NCBI GenBank assembly: GCA_030606165.1
Contig: JAUWGZ010000032.1
Location: 1 to 14,370 of the forward strand
Direction: 5' to 3'
Length of the DNA stretch: 14,370 bases
Origin: Dehalococcoidia bacterium
GTDB taxonomy: Bacteria > Chloroflexota > Dehalococcoidia > GIF9 > AB-539-J10
The notes beneath the pieces were generated by a model. That model did no database searches. It was not told the origin of the DNA and saw only the letters and a list, made by a program, of their open reading frames with translations. The position numbers and the translations under genes are program-made. Each line of letters begins with the position of its first letter. Within the stretch, counting starts at the first letter, position 1. This document shows, piece by piece, positions 1 through 6,765 of this stretch.

Positions 1-235
1 TTTCTCCGTAGCCGGCATTGGGCATATAGCGATGCATTCCCGGCTGGGGGTTGTTGGCCAACTTCCGCAGTTCCTCGTGGAACTGGGGTGGTGGTTCCAT
101 CACCGGGTTGCCCAGGGACAGGTCAAAGACATTCTCGTCGCCGTGCTGCCGTTTGAGGATTGTCCCCTCCTCAAACATGCGCCTTATCCAGGAGCCCTCG
201 GCCATGCTTGCCTTAATTCTGTCGGAGAGTCCCAT
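1..235 (-). CDS. PLP-dependent aminotransferase, class I/II (N-terminal part, runs off left edge)
   Basis: Only the first 78 codons are in the window. The start is the ATG at 233-235, preceded by GGAGA seven bases upstream, and it begins 22 bp after the stop of the FAD-linked oxidase gene, so it is the distal gene of the operon. The visible protein has an N-terminal helix, then FDLSLGNPVMEPPP, the aspartate-aminotransferase fold type I entry strand with the G-N-P turn, and later MHRYMPNAGYGE, matching the 'Y...G...LR' region that precedes the PLP-binding core. The family transfers amino groups between amino acids and 2-oxoacids in the cytoplasm; the catalytic lysine lies outside the window. 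The operon partners suggest it feeds a 2-oxoacid to the neighbouring 2-hydroxyacid dehydrogenase, which is inference. Substrate cannot be told from this fragment. Confidence 0.8.
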   Translation of the reverse strand, partial: MGLSDRIKASMAEGSWIRRMFEEGTILKRQHGDENVFDLSLGNPVMEPPPQFHEELRKLANNPQPGMHRYMPNAGYGE

Positions 236-257
236 TGCTGGTCTCCATTCTGCCCGG

Positions 258-1679
258 TTACTCCGGGCTGAAAATCTTGCCCGGGTTCATAATACCGTTA
301 GGATCAAACGCCCTCTTGATTCTTTTCATTAACTCTATCTTACCGGCACTGTCAGCTATAGGCAGATAATCTTTTTTGGCAAAGCCAAGGCCGTGCTCCC
401 CGGATATCGTGCCACCCAGCGACACCCCCACCTGACAGAGCTTGTTGAGAAGCTCTTTTACCGTTGGCTCATCTTCGTCTCTTGCCTGGCCCATCAGCGT
501 CAGGTGTACGTTGCCATCCCCGGCGTGGCCCAGGGCGATGGTGGGTATCTGGTGCTCTTCTCCCATCCGGTGTGCTATCTCCACGAACTCTGCTATGTTG
601 CTCCGGGGCACAACGACGTCGGCGAAGTCCAGCATGCCGAAATGCTGCAGGGTATAGTAAAATTTCTCCCTGACCTCCAGCAGGTTCCTCTTGGCTCGGC
701 TGCCGGTGGGCATAAAGACATCAACGGCACCATTGTTCAGGCAGATTGAGCCGATTTCATTGGCCTGCCGGTGAATCTCCTCGTCATTTTCCCCCTCCAC
801 AAAAATCATAAGAAAGGCTTCATGGTCATGGAGGGGAATTTCTTTACCCGTATACTGCTCGGCCAGGTTGATGATATCCCTCTCCATAAACTCTATGCCC
901 ACGGGGAGTATCCCCCGCTGCAGTATGTCAGGGACAGAGCTTATGGCAGCATGGAGGTTGTGGAAGGGAATGAAGAGTATTTCCGTCTTCCCCGGGGGGG
1001 TAACCAGCCTCAGCAGGACCTTAGTAATCACCGCTAGGGTGCCCTCTGACCCGATGATTAACTGTGTCAGGTCGTAGGCGGTAGAGCATTTAACGAACTT
1101 ACCCCCCGTCTGGATTATCTCGCCGCTGGGCAGCACTATTTCCAGTCCTAGGACAAAATGCCGGGTAACGCCGTACTTCACGGCGTTCATTCCGCCGGCA
1201 TTGGTCGCCACGTTGCCACCGATGGCAGCACTGGCCTCGCCGGGGTATAGTGGATAATAGAGTCCCTGCTCGCTCGCAGCTTTGAGTAAATCGGAGAGGG
1301 GAACGCCGGCCTCGACGCTGGCCACAAAGTTGGCCTTATCGACCTCCAGTATGCGGTTCATCTTCTCCAGAGAGAGGACGATACCTCCATAGATGGGGGC
1401 TGCCCCCCCGGAGAGCCCAGTCCCTCCTCCTCTGGGGGTGACCGGGATGACCTTCTGGTTGGCCAGTTTCAGTATTTCGGCTACGGAACGGCTGTTTTCC
1501 GGTTTTACCACCACTTCGGGGAGGAAAGACCTTTTCCCGGGCATCTCATCGCGGGAGTAGTTCTCCAGCCCTTCTCCCGTCAGGACGTTCTTATCGCCGA
1601 CTATGTCGGCCAGCCGAGCCACGACCTCATCAGTAACCCGGCCGTAATTGCTTCTGGTATCCGGCTGTCCTTCCGGCAT
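258..1679 (-). CDS. FAD-linked 2-hydroxyacid dehydrogenase, GlcD family
   Basis: About 473 aa, the usual length of GlcD/D-lactate dehydrogenase type flavoproteins, which oxidise (or connect) a D-2-hydroxyacid and its 2-oxoacid. Seen in order (numbered from the GTG): FAD-binding PCMH domain with PRGGGTGLSGGA (83-94), PGE (147-149), IGGNVATNAGG (154-164) and GSEGTLAVIT (211-220); then the C-terminal oxidase domain with GHAGDGNVH (385-393), whose histidines hold the active-site metal in this family, SGEHGLG (427-433) and the closing FDPNGIMNPGKIF. No transmembrane segment or Fe-S domain is fused. GTG (1680-1682) and ATG (1677-1679) are adjacent starts; a GGAGA lies 5 or 8 bases upstream, and I prefer the ATG. 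It sits about 54 bp after the dehydratase activator gene and 22 bp before the aminotransferase gene. Substrate (lactate, glycolate, 2-hydroxyglutarate or an aromatic hydroxyacid) is unresolved. Confidence 0.9.
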   Translation of the reverse strand: MPEGQPDTRSNYGRVTDEVVARLADIVGDKNVLTGEGLENYSRDEMPGKRSFLPEVVVKPENSRSVAEILKLANQKVIPVTPRGGGTGLSGGAAPIYGGIVLSLEKMNRILEVDKANFVASVEAGVPLSDLLKAASEQGLYYPLYPGEASAAIGGNVATNAGGMNAVKYGVTRHFVLGLEIVLPSGEIIQTGGKFVKCSTAYDLTQLIIGSEGTLAVITKVLLRLVTPPGKTEILFIPFHNLHAAISSVPDILQRGILPVGIEFMERDIINLAEQYTGKEIPLHDHEAFLMIFVEGENDEEIHRQANEIGSICLNNGAVDVFMPTGSRAKRNLLEVREKFYYTLQHFGMLDFADVVVPRSNIAEFVEIAHRMGEEHQIPTIALGHAGDGNVHLTLMGQARDEDEPTVKELLNKLCQVGVSLGGTISGEHGLGFAKKDYLPIADSAGKIELMKRIKRAFDPNGIMNPGKIFSPE

Positions 1680-1733
1680 CACTTTCTCTCCAGCTTGGTG
1701 CTATCTGAGTATATTACCGGCCGTGCCGACATA

Positions 1734-2495
1734 TCAACCGAATGATTCGCGGGCGATGAGGGCCGCCCCGTAGGCACCGGTGAGCTGTGGATGGGGGGGC
1801 ACGATTACCTCGCCGGAAACTCTGGCCTTGAAGATGTCCACGACTACGGGATTATGCGCTACCACGCCGCCACAAAGCATTACCAGGTCAGCGAGGGGAA
1901 TCATCTCCATCACCCTGTCCACCACCGATTCGAACACCCCTCTTGCCACTTCCTCAGGTGAGACTCCCGCCCTGATGAGGGACAATATCTCGGTTTGGGC
2001 AAACACCGTACAGTAACTGCCTATCTTAACCCGCTTCTCCGCCTTTCTGGCCATGCCATCCATCTGCTCGAGGGGAATGCCTATCCTGGTCGCAATCTCC
2101 TCAATGAAGGTGCCGGTACCGGCGGCACACTTTCGGTTCATGCGAAAGTCCAGCCGGTGACCCTTATCATCGAGCTTTATTACCTTGTTATCCTGACCGC
2201 CGATATCCACCAGCGTCAGCGCCCGGGGGACATAAGCAAATGCGCCGCGGGCATGGCAGGCAATCTCGGTCTTCGTCCCGCTGGCGAACTCAAGGCTGTG
2301 CCTGCCGTATCCAGTAGAAAGGATGGGTATGCCGTCCCATTTGCCTCCCAGGGCAGTGCCCAGCGCCTCTTCAACCGCCTTCTGGTAGTCAATCCCGGAG
2401 CGGCAGACATGGCTTCCCACCATGTTACCCTCCTGGTCGACCACCACCGCCTTGGTAGTGCAGCTACCTATGTCAATGCCTGCATACAGCCCCAC
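1734..2495 (-). CDS. 2-hydroxyacyl-CoA dehydratase activator, BadF/BcrA/HgdC ATPase family
   Basis: 253 aa, typical of HgdC/FldI-type activators: homodimeric, cytoplasmic, oxygen-sensitive proteins that use ATP hydrolysis to inject one low-potential electron into a 2-hydroxyacyl-CoA dehydratase. The actin/Hsp70-like ATPase fold is clear: GIDIGSCTTKAVVVD at 6-20 (phosphate 1), STGYGR at 60-65, DIGGQDNKVIK at 97-107 (phosphate 2), MNRKCAAGTGTF at 119-130 and LCGGVVAHNP at 207-216. Cys123 and Cys162 (SYCTVFAQTE) correspond to the two cysteines per subunit that hold the shared [4Fe-4S] cluster. The start is GTG; its G is also the last base of the preceding dehydratase TAG stop, and AGAGGA lies six bases upstream, so translation is probably coupled to the dehydratase. 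This pairing argues for a dedicated activator rather than a general one. Confidence 0.93.
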   Translation of the reverse strand: MGLYAGIDIGSCTTKAVVVDQEGNMVGSHVCRSGIDYQKAVEEALGTALGGKWDGIPILSTGYGRHSLEFASGTKTEIACHARGAFAYVPRALTLVDIGGQDNKVIKLDDKGHRLDFRMNRKCAAGTGTFIEEIATRIGIPLEQMDGMARKAEKRVKIGSYCTVFAQTEILSLIRAGVSPEEVARGVFESVVDRVMEMIPLADLVMLCGGVVAHNPVVVDIFKARVSGEVIVPPHPQLTGAYGAALIARESFG

Positions 2496-3727
2496 TATGA
2501 TTCCTCTATCTGCTCCACGAAGGCCTCAATATTGGTTATGGTCTGTTCCTCGGAAAAACAACGCAGGTCATTAAGGTCACCGTTGATTGTCAGGTGGGGT
2601 ATACCCAACCGCTCACTGAGACGGTCGGCCATACCATAGCGGCAGTTGGTGTTGCTCGGGCAGGTCTTGGCATCGTGGAAGATAAGGCCATCAATACTGA
2701 ACTGCTCTACCTTTTCCGCAATGTAATCTTCCTTGCCGACGTCGTCCTGACCGATGAAGATGGAGCAGTATGCCCGGGCCATGCTCTGGAAGGGGTCCTT
2801 GGGGTCAAAACCGGAAAATACCCAGCTGCTGCAGTAGGTGCTGACCGAGACACAGGCCTTTAGTCTGCCGAAGGTATCACTCATCATGCGCAGTTTCCCC
2901 CAGATGGGCATTCCCTCCCAGTAGAAGCGGTGACGCTCTCCCTCCACGGCGCCAATTCCTTGCTCAACGCGCTCCTTTAGCTCGGCTAGGAGTATGCGGT
3001 AGTACTCGTTGGCCTCTTTTCTGCCCCGCATGACCACGGCCGGGCCCATGTGAATGCAGGCGTCAGAAAAGGTTATGGTGGAGGGCTTGGCCTTGGCGGT
3101 ACCCAACACCTCCTCCCACAGTCGGGAACATTCGCGGGAGGTAGCCAAGACCTCGCGGAATTCATCAATGTCAAACGGACGTCCGGCTATCTCTTCCAGC
3201 TGGGGCACCATCTCCTCTAACTGGGCAGTTACCGACTGCACCACGTCATCACGAACCTGGCGCTGGGTACGGGGGGTATTGATACCCACCACGGGCACCT
3301 TGAATTCCTTGGCGTAAAAGTTGACCCAGTCGTAGACCTCGCGGCATTGATTGGTGTTGTAGAGCAGCACGTCTGGCCTGGGTATCTTCTCGATACCGTA
3401 GGCTTTGGTCAGGGGGGTTTCACCCTTGAGGTAGGCACCGATATCGCTGGTGAGATAGGAGCATATATCCGGGGAATAGCCGTGGGCGTTAGCAATGGGA
3501 ATATAGTCCATGGCGGTTCGGTTAGTACCCAATATGGCCGCGTGGTTTTCGTAGTAGTAAACGAGGAAACCGAGGGAGAGTGCCAGTTCCGCCGGCCCCA
3601 CACTGCTGCACCAGGCAACTTTCTTGTTCTTGGTCCGTGCTGCCTCGTCTAGCTCCAGGAAGTGTTGTGCCATAACGGCCTTAAATTGTGTGGTTGCTTT
3701 GATTGCAACACGTTTTATCTCTTGCAT
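2495..3727 (-). CDS. 2-hydroxyacyl-CoA dehydratase / benzoyl-CoA reductase-like subunit (HgdB/BcrC family)
   Basis: About 410 aa, a normal length for one subunit of this Fe-S radical dehydratase family. It removes water from an (R)-2-hydroxyacyl-CoA through a ketyl radical, using the electron supplied by the activator encoded next. Family features seen: WCSSVGPAE near residue 39, where Cys40 is a candidate cluster ligand; NTNQC with Cys128; the RHRFYWEGMPIWGKL segment near 266, typical of BcrC/HgdB proteins; CPSNTNC near 356; and a C-terminal NGDLNDLRCFSEEQTITNIEAF segment (positions about 383-404) typical of the family's end. Further cysteines are 89, 299 and 390. GTG at 3734-3736 is an alternative start, but GGAG lies only two bases from it; the ATG at 3725-3727 is better spaced. 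Only one such subunit is present, whereas HgdAB, FldBC and BcrBC pair two related subunits. Substrate unknown. Confidence 0.9.
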   Translation of the reverse strand: MQEIKRVAIKATTQFKAVMAQHFLELDEAARTKNKKVAWCSSVGPAELALSLGFLVYYYENHAAILGTNRTAMDYIPIANAHGYSPDICSYLTSDIGAYLKGETPLTKAYGIEKIPRPDVLLYNTNQCREVYDWVNFYAKEFKVPVVGINTPRTQRQVRDDVVQSVTAQLEEMVPQLEEIAGRPFDIDEFREVLATSRECSRLWEEVLGTAKAKPSTITFSDACIHMGPAVVMRGRKEANEYYRILLAELKERVEQGIGAVEGERHRFYWEGMPIWGKLRMMSDTFGRLKACVSVSTYCSSWVFSGFDPKDPFQSMARAYCSIFIGQDDVGKEDYIAEKVEQFSIDGLIFHDAKTCPSNTNCRYGMADRLSERLGIPHLTINGDLNDLRCFSEEQTITNIEAFVEQIEES

Positions 3728-3758
3728 TTGCCTCACTACTCCATAGTTATATTATCCA

Positions 3759-4700
3759 TTATGGAATGGCGAAAAGGTCTTCACTGACGACTGCGGACTG
3801 GGAACGTCTGAGCAGTAGCGTGGTCAGCGCCCTTATTCCCTCAAATGGTATCAGAGCGGTAAAGGTGACCACCCACCTTGCCCTCTCCAGGGCAATCTCA
3901 TCAGGGTCTTCCCCCCTGTCCAGCCTGGCCATCATCTCCCGATGGTAGGACTCCGTAGTACTGAGGGCCTTCTGAAAATGACGTTTGACCCTGCCTTCAA
4001 TAACACAGTTGTGACATAAGGTTCCTCTCCGGGCCGGCAGTGATGCGAGCTTCCGGATGCTGTCGCAGTAGGCCTCAAGAGAGCTGAAGTAATTGGGCCA
4101 GAAAATATCCTTTTCAGGCGCGTAGAGTCCGGTGGCGTCTCCGATGACCAGTGTCCCCTCCCTTTCATTGTGCAGGGAGATATGACACGGCGAATGCCCC
4201 GGGGTATCATAGACAGTCCACGATACTCCTGAGCCGAGGTCAAGCCGGTCACCCTCCTTAACCACCATATCCACACCAAAGGTATAGCCATCCAGCTCAG
4301 GGGGGACGGCGTCAATATCGCCTTTGGAGAGTATAATCTCGGCGATATCACGGTCCGTCGTGATGAACTCCTTAAGCGCCTCCTCCTTTGTGACCAGCCT
4401 GGTCAACAGCTTTTCTCCTACCGGGCTGGCTACAACCTTCAGATGAGGCCATATTCTTCTCAGGCGAGGTATTGCCCCGATGTGGTCGGCATGGGTGTGG
4501 GTCAGGAAGAGGTATTTGATGCGCTCCGGCTCAATACCCAGTTCCTTTAGCTGGTTAATGATGATAGCGAAGGTAGCCCCCGTTCCCCCTTCGATAATCA
4601 TCCCATCATCTCCCAGAGACAGGTAGGCGGGGAAAGACGGGGTGCCTAATTGGTAGAAATTAGGGGTAATGCTGATGTGGCGGTACTTTTTGCCAGTCAT
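3759..4700 (-). CDS. Metallo-beta-lactamase-fold hydrolase
   Basis: 313 aa with the binuclear-metal hydrolase signature THTHADHIGA (H68, H70, D72, H73), then H169 in DTPGHSP and D188 in VIGDATG; these are the expected ligands of motifs 2-4. A further Cys229-His230 sits where the final histidine ligand often lies. The N-terminus has two beta strands (FYQLGTPSFPAYL, MIIEGG) usual for this fold. There is no signal peptide, so it is cytoplasmic. The ATG has GGAGA four bases upstream. It is the first gene of the dehydratase operon, 31 bp before the dehydratase. A thioesterase-like role on a CoA ester is plausible from context, but the family includes glyoxalases II, lactonases and flavoprotein oxidoreductases, so the substrate is open. 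Its last 14 residues recur in a decayed copy upstream (4873-4953). Confidence 0.85.
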   Translation of the reverse strand: MTGKKYRHISITPNFYQLGTPSFPAYLSLGDDGMIIEGGTGATFAIIINQLKELGIEPERIKYLFLTHTHADHIGAIPRLRRIWPHLKVVASPVGEKLLTRLVTKEEALKEFITTDRDIAEIILSKGDIDAVPPELDGYTFGVDMVVKEGDRLDLGSGVSWTVYDTPGHSPCHISLHNEREGTLVIGDATGLYAPEKDIFWPNYFSSLEAYCDSIRKLASLPARRGTLCHNCVIEGRVKRHFQKALSTTESYHREMMARLDRGEDPDEIALERARWVVTFTALIPFEGIRALTTLLLRRSQSAVVSEDLFAIP

Positions 4701-4776
4701 GTAATCTCCATCCTTATTAAACTCGGTCGTTCCTGGCTAAACAAGAAACCCTGAAAAATGCGGCCTTATCCGGGCT

Positions 4777-4789
4777 TCAGAGTCTCTGA
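4777..4789. promoter_or_regulatory. 13-bp perfect palindrome in the leader of the dehydratase operon
   Basis: TCAGAGTCTCTGA is a perfect 6+1+6 palindrome, too tight to fold as an RNA hairpin but well shaped as a dimeric-repressor site. It lies about 20-30 bases downstream of the transcription start predicted from the 4815-4843 promoter and about 80 bases before the hydrolase ATG. Operator function is inference; no second copy was found. Confidence 0.25.
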
Positions 4790-4814
4790 GGAAATTCCTA
4801 AAGAAACGGGTTCA

Positions 4815-4843
4815 AGGTTACCAAACACAGCTGCTTCTGTCAA
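4815..4843 (-). promoter_or_regulatory. Candidate sigma70-type promoter of the dehydratase operon
   Basis: On the minus strand a perfect -35 TTGACA (4838-4843) is followed after 17 bases by TAACCT (4815-4820), a weak -10 match. This would start transcription near 4808 and give a leader of roughly 108 nt before the hydrolase ATG. The weak -10 is overlapped by CAAGGTTACC (4813-4822), a sequence repeated in the palindrome at 4966-4978. Confidence 0.4.
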
Positions 4844-4872
4844 GAATACCGGTTGCCTTACTGCCGGTCCAA

Positions 4873-4953
4873 TCAGGGGATGGTGAACAGGCCCTCCCTG
4901 ACCACCGCGGACTGAGACCTATCCCTTCCTGCGCTGGGAGTCGTAAAAAGGTC
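4873..4953 (-). pseudogene. Remnant resembling the C-terminus of the neighbouring metallo-beta-lactamase-fold hydrolase
   Basis: Read on the minus strand in one frame, this stretch ends in RSQSAVVREGLFTIP and a TGA stop. The hydrolase encoded at 3759-4700 ends in RSQSAVVSEDLFAIP and a TAA stop. Many of the DNA differences fall at third codon positions, so the similarity arose as protein-coding sequence. Upstream the frame reads DLFTTPSAG, so a DLFxxP-like unit appears twice, about 20 residues apart. There is no start codon or ribosome binding site, and the frame closes at a TAA upstream of position 4980. It is either a decayed tandem duplicate of the hydrolase or a short dispersed protein-tail repeat. 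It is not expected to make a functional protein. Confidence 0.6.
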
Positions 4954-4965
4954 AATTCTATTTCC

Positions 4966-4978
4966 CAAGGTAACCTTG
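4966..4978. promoter_or_regulatory. 13-bp perfect palindrome sharing a motif with the operon promoter
   Basis: CAAGGTAACCTTG is a perfect 6+1+6 palindrome. Its minus-strand form, CAAGGTTACCTTG, shares the first ten bases with plus-strand 4813-4822, which overlaps the candidate -10 of the dehydratase operon. Two related sites about 150 bp apart fit a looping or cooperative regulator, but this is inference from two occurrences only. Confidence 0.3.
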
Positions 4979-4998
4979 CTTGATTACTTGTTACGCTA

Positions 4999-5049
4999 CT
5001 AGGTCAGGAGAGGAAGACTCAAGCCTCCGATACTTCGAGGCCTGACTAG
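4999..5049 (-). terminator. Nested hairpin spanning the aroF stop codon, possible terminator
   Basis: Outer arms CTAGGTCAGG (4999-5008) and CCTGACTAG (5041-5049) pair with a single bulge, and an inner hairpin CCTCCGA-tact-TCGAGG (5024-5040) stacks directly inside. The aroF TAG stop (5046-5048) is part of the outer arm. No uridine run follows in the minus direction, so it is not a classical intrinsic terminator; it may act as a 3'-end stabilising structure. Confidence 0.35.
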
Positions 5050-6062
5050 ATGTATCTGCCTACCGATTTGGCAACTGGCCTGAGCTCCTTCATCAATCTG
5101 GCGAAGTCCGATGGAGTAAGGGACTGAAGTCCATCTATGAGGGCTTCCTTGGGGTTGGGGTGAACCTCGATGAGGAGCCCATCGGCACCTGCAGCTATGG
5201 CTGCCTTAGCTATCGCTGGAACCAGGGCGTAGTGACCGGCAGCATGGCTGGGATCGACGATTAGAGGAAGGTGGCTGGATCTTTTAATCACGGGTATGGA
5301 GCATACATCGAGAGAAAAGCGAGCGCTGGTCTCAAAGGTCCTGATACCTCTCTCGCATAAAATAAGCTGGCTGTTCCCCTCTGCTAGCAGATAGTCGGCC
5401 GCTGTAAGCCATTCAGCAACGGTGCATGAGAACCCCCGTTTCAGCAAGACGGGGTGCTTACTCTTACCAATCTCGGTTAGCAGGGCGAAGTTTTGCATAT
5501 TTCGGGACCCGACTTGAAGGATATCCGCATACTTGGATACCAAGCTCACATCGTGGGGGTCCACTACCTCGGTAACTACAGGCATGTTGAACTGCTCCTT
5601 AGCTCTCGCCAGCAACTCCAAGCCGGCCTTCTCCAGCCCCTGAAAGCTGAAGGGGGAGGTGCGTGGTTTGAAGGCACCGCCGCGCACAATGCAGGCTCCG
5701 CCTTTTTTCACAGCTCTGACCGCCTTCATGAGCTGTTCTTCGTTTTCCACAGCACAGGGCCCTGCCATAACTACAATATGCTTGCCCCCGATCTCAATCC
5801 CATTAATGGAAACTACGCTGTCCTGTGGTTTGAATTCGCGGGAGGAGAGCTTATAGGGTTTCATAATCCGGGCTACGCTCTCCACTCCAGGGAGCAGGGC
5901 GAAGATGTCGGTAGGTAGCTGTCCTGTGTTGCTTCCCAGCAAAGCCACCACTGTCTTGTCGGTGCCCAGATTCAACTGGGTGTCCAGTCCCAGCGATTTA
6001 GCCTTCTGCACCACCCCGTTTATTTCCTCTGGAGTGGCATCTTTTCTCATCTCCACTAACAT
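5046..6062 (-). CDS. aroF: 3-deoxy-7-phosphoheptulonate (DAHP) synthase, type I-beta
   Basis: 338 aa, the length of the Thermotoga-type DAHP synthase, which condenses phosphoenolpyruvate and erythrose 4-phosphate in the first step of the shikimate pathway. Residues 1 to about 68 form the extra ferredoxin-like (ACT-type) regulatory domain that binds aromatic amino acids in this subclass. The barrel follows with MAGPCAVE (99-106), FKPRTSPFSFQG (131-142), LKRG (207-210), CERGIRTFE (236-244), DPSHAAG (270-276) and LIEVHPNP (297-304). Cys103, His273, Glu299 and Asp310 line up with the known metal ligands. The ATG at 6060-6062 has AGGG six bases upstream. It is expressed alone here: the gene upstream is a divergent fragment and 345 bp separate it from the next operon. 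Feedback control through the N-terminal domain is likely from family knowledge. Confidence 0.95.
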   Translation of the reverse strand: MLVEMRKDATPEEINGVVQKAKSLGLDTQLNLGTDKTVVALLGSNTGQLPTDIFALLPGVESVARIMKPYKLSSREFKPQDSVVSINGIEIGGKHIVVMAGPCAVENEEQLMKAVRAVKKGGACIVRGGAFKPRTSPFSFQGLEKAGLELLARAKEQFNMPVVTEVVDPHDVSLVSKYADILQVGSRNMQNFALLTEIGKSKHPVLLKRGFSCTVAEWLTAADYLLAEGNSQLILCERGIRTFETSARFSLDVCSIPVIKRSSHLPLIVDPSHAAGHYALVPAIAKAAIAAGADGLLIEVHPNPKEALIDGLQSLTPSDFARLMKELRPVAKSVGRYI

Positions 6063-6110
6063 AGCGCCCTAAGATGATACATATATTCTGCCCTCTTGTC
6101 TAGTCTTCTA

Positions 6111-6323
6111 ATGGGCATTTGGATGAGCAAAGGCGCCAGCGTGGATACTTACGTCCGCCCTCAGGGCGAGCTGGGCACAGCCCATTTCGATTTTAAGGTT
6201 GCTCACAAGGGAGGCGAACCCTGCCCCATCTGCGGCAGCACCATCGAGCGGGTCCTGGTGCAAAACCGTGGCACCTGCTTCTGTCCCCGATGCCAGCCTC
6301 TCGGTTGCGGGCCCCTGATATGA
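6111..6323 (+). pseudogene. Formamidopyrimidine-DNA glycosylase C-terminal zinc-finger fragment
   Basis: A 70-codon frame whose first part, SKGASVDTYVRPQGELGTAHF, and the following Cys4 finger match the end of Fpg/MutM glycosylases, the base-excision enzymes that remove oxidised purines. The finger is complete: C38-x2-C41, 16 residues, C58-x2-C61, with the NRGT..FCPRCQ element that contacts DNA; the usual tyrosine of RGTYFC is a cysteine here. The N-terminal catalytic PELP-type end and the helix-two-turn-helix, some 200 residues, are absent; upstream lies only the divergent aroF start 48 bp away. No ribosome binding site precedes the ATG at 6111, and alternative start TTG 6096 is no better. 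I read it as a broken gene. A stand-alone zinc-finger protein is less likely but not excluded. Confidence 0.75.
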
Positions 6324-6353
6324 AAACTGGCAGCGGCTGGACTTGCATCAGCG

Positions 6354-6378
6354 ACCAAGGGCTTCCTAAGCCCTTGGT
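6354..6378. terminator. Perfect 11-bp hairpin, possible terminator
   Basis: ACCAAGGGCTT (6354-6364) and AAGCCCTTGGT (6368-6378) are exact reverse complements around a 3-base loop CCT. It lies 31 bases after the stop of the Fpg fragment. Neither strand has a uridine run next to the stem (TTCATCT on the plus side), so termination would be weak or factor-assisted. It may equally be the end of a lost element. Confidence 0.4.
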
Positions 6379-6520
6379 TCATCTAGCCGTATCTTTACCC
6401 TATGGATGACCTCGCCAATCCTCCAGTGAACCCTCAAGCTACCCTCAAACTTCACTGACCGGGTGCATCTTGGCACCATCATGGGAGAGATGCACTGTAG
6501 AACTTCAGGCAATACCTGAA

Positions 6521-6536
6521 AAATTGGCGTTATTTT
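6521..6536. repeat. 16-base direct repeat, copy 1
   Basis: AAATTGGCGTTATTTT is repeated exactly at 6750-6765. Just after this copy the half motif TTGGCGTT recurs (TTTTGGCGTTAAAAT), so the local array is TTGGCGTTA TT TTGGCGTTA. Function unknown; candidate protein-binding iterons or a remnant element end. Confidence 0.5.
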
Positions 6537-6749
6537 GGCGTTAAAATGTTTGAGACGGGTTGGGACATAATGGGACTTTGCGAACAAAACACGATTTTGG
6601 CGATTGACACAAAGGTTCTATTTTATACGTGAAGTGACCTTTTGGGATATTTAGCTTAGAATTTCAAGACTGCCACCATAAGCCACTCGGTCACCCCTCC
6701 GGAAGTTAAATTTCAGTTCTTACTTAAGATTATGTCTGCCCTTGACGTT

Positions 6750-6765
6750 AAATTGGCGTTATTTT
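6750..6765. repeat. 16-base direct repeat, copy 2
   Basis: An exact second copy of AAATTGGCGTTATTTT, 229 bases after the first, followed by a short T run. The 228 bases from one copy to the other contain no supported gene. Confidence 0.5.

Noticed and set aside
1995..2639. 214-codon plus-strand open frame antisense to the activator and dehydratase genes
   Set aside because: It lies opposite two clearly conserved genes whose motifs explain the DNA, and its protein has no domain pattern.
5493..5918. 141-codon plus-strand frame inside aroF
   Set aside because: Antisense shadow of the DAHP synthase gene.
6366..6587. 73-codon minus-strand frame
   Set aside because: TTG start without a ribosome binding site, no recognised family, ends in a hairpin loop; kept only as a note in the intergenic entry.
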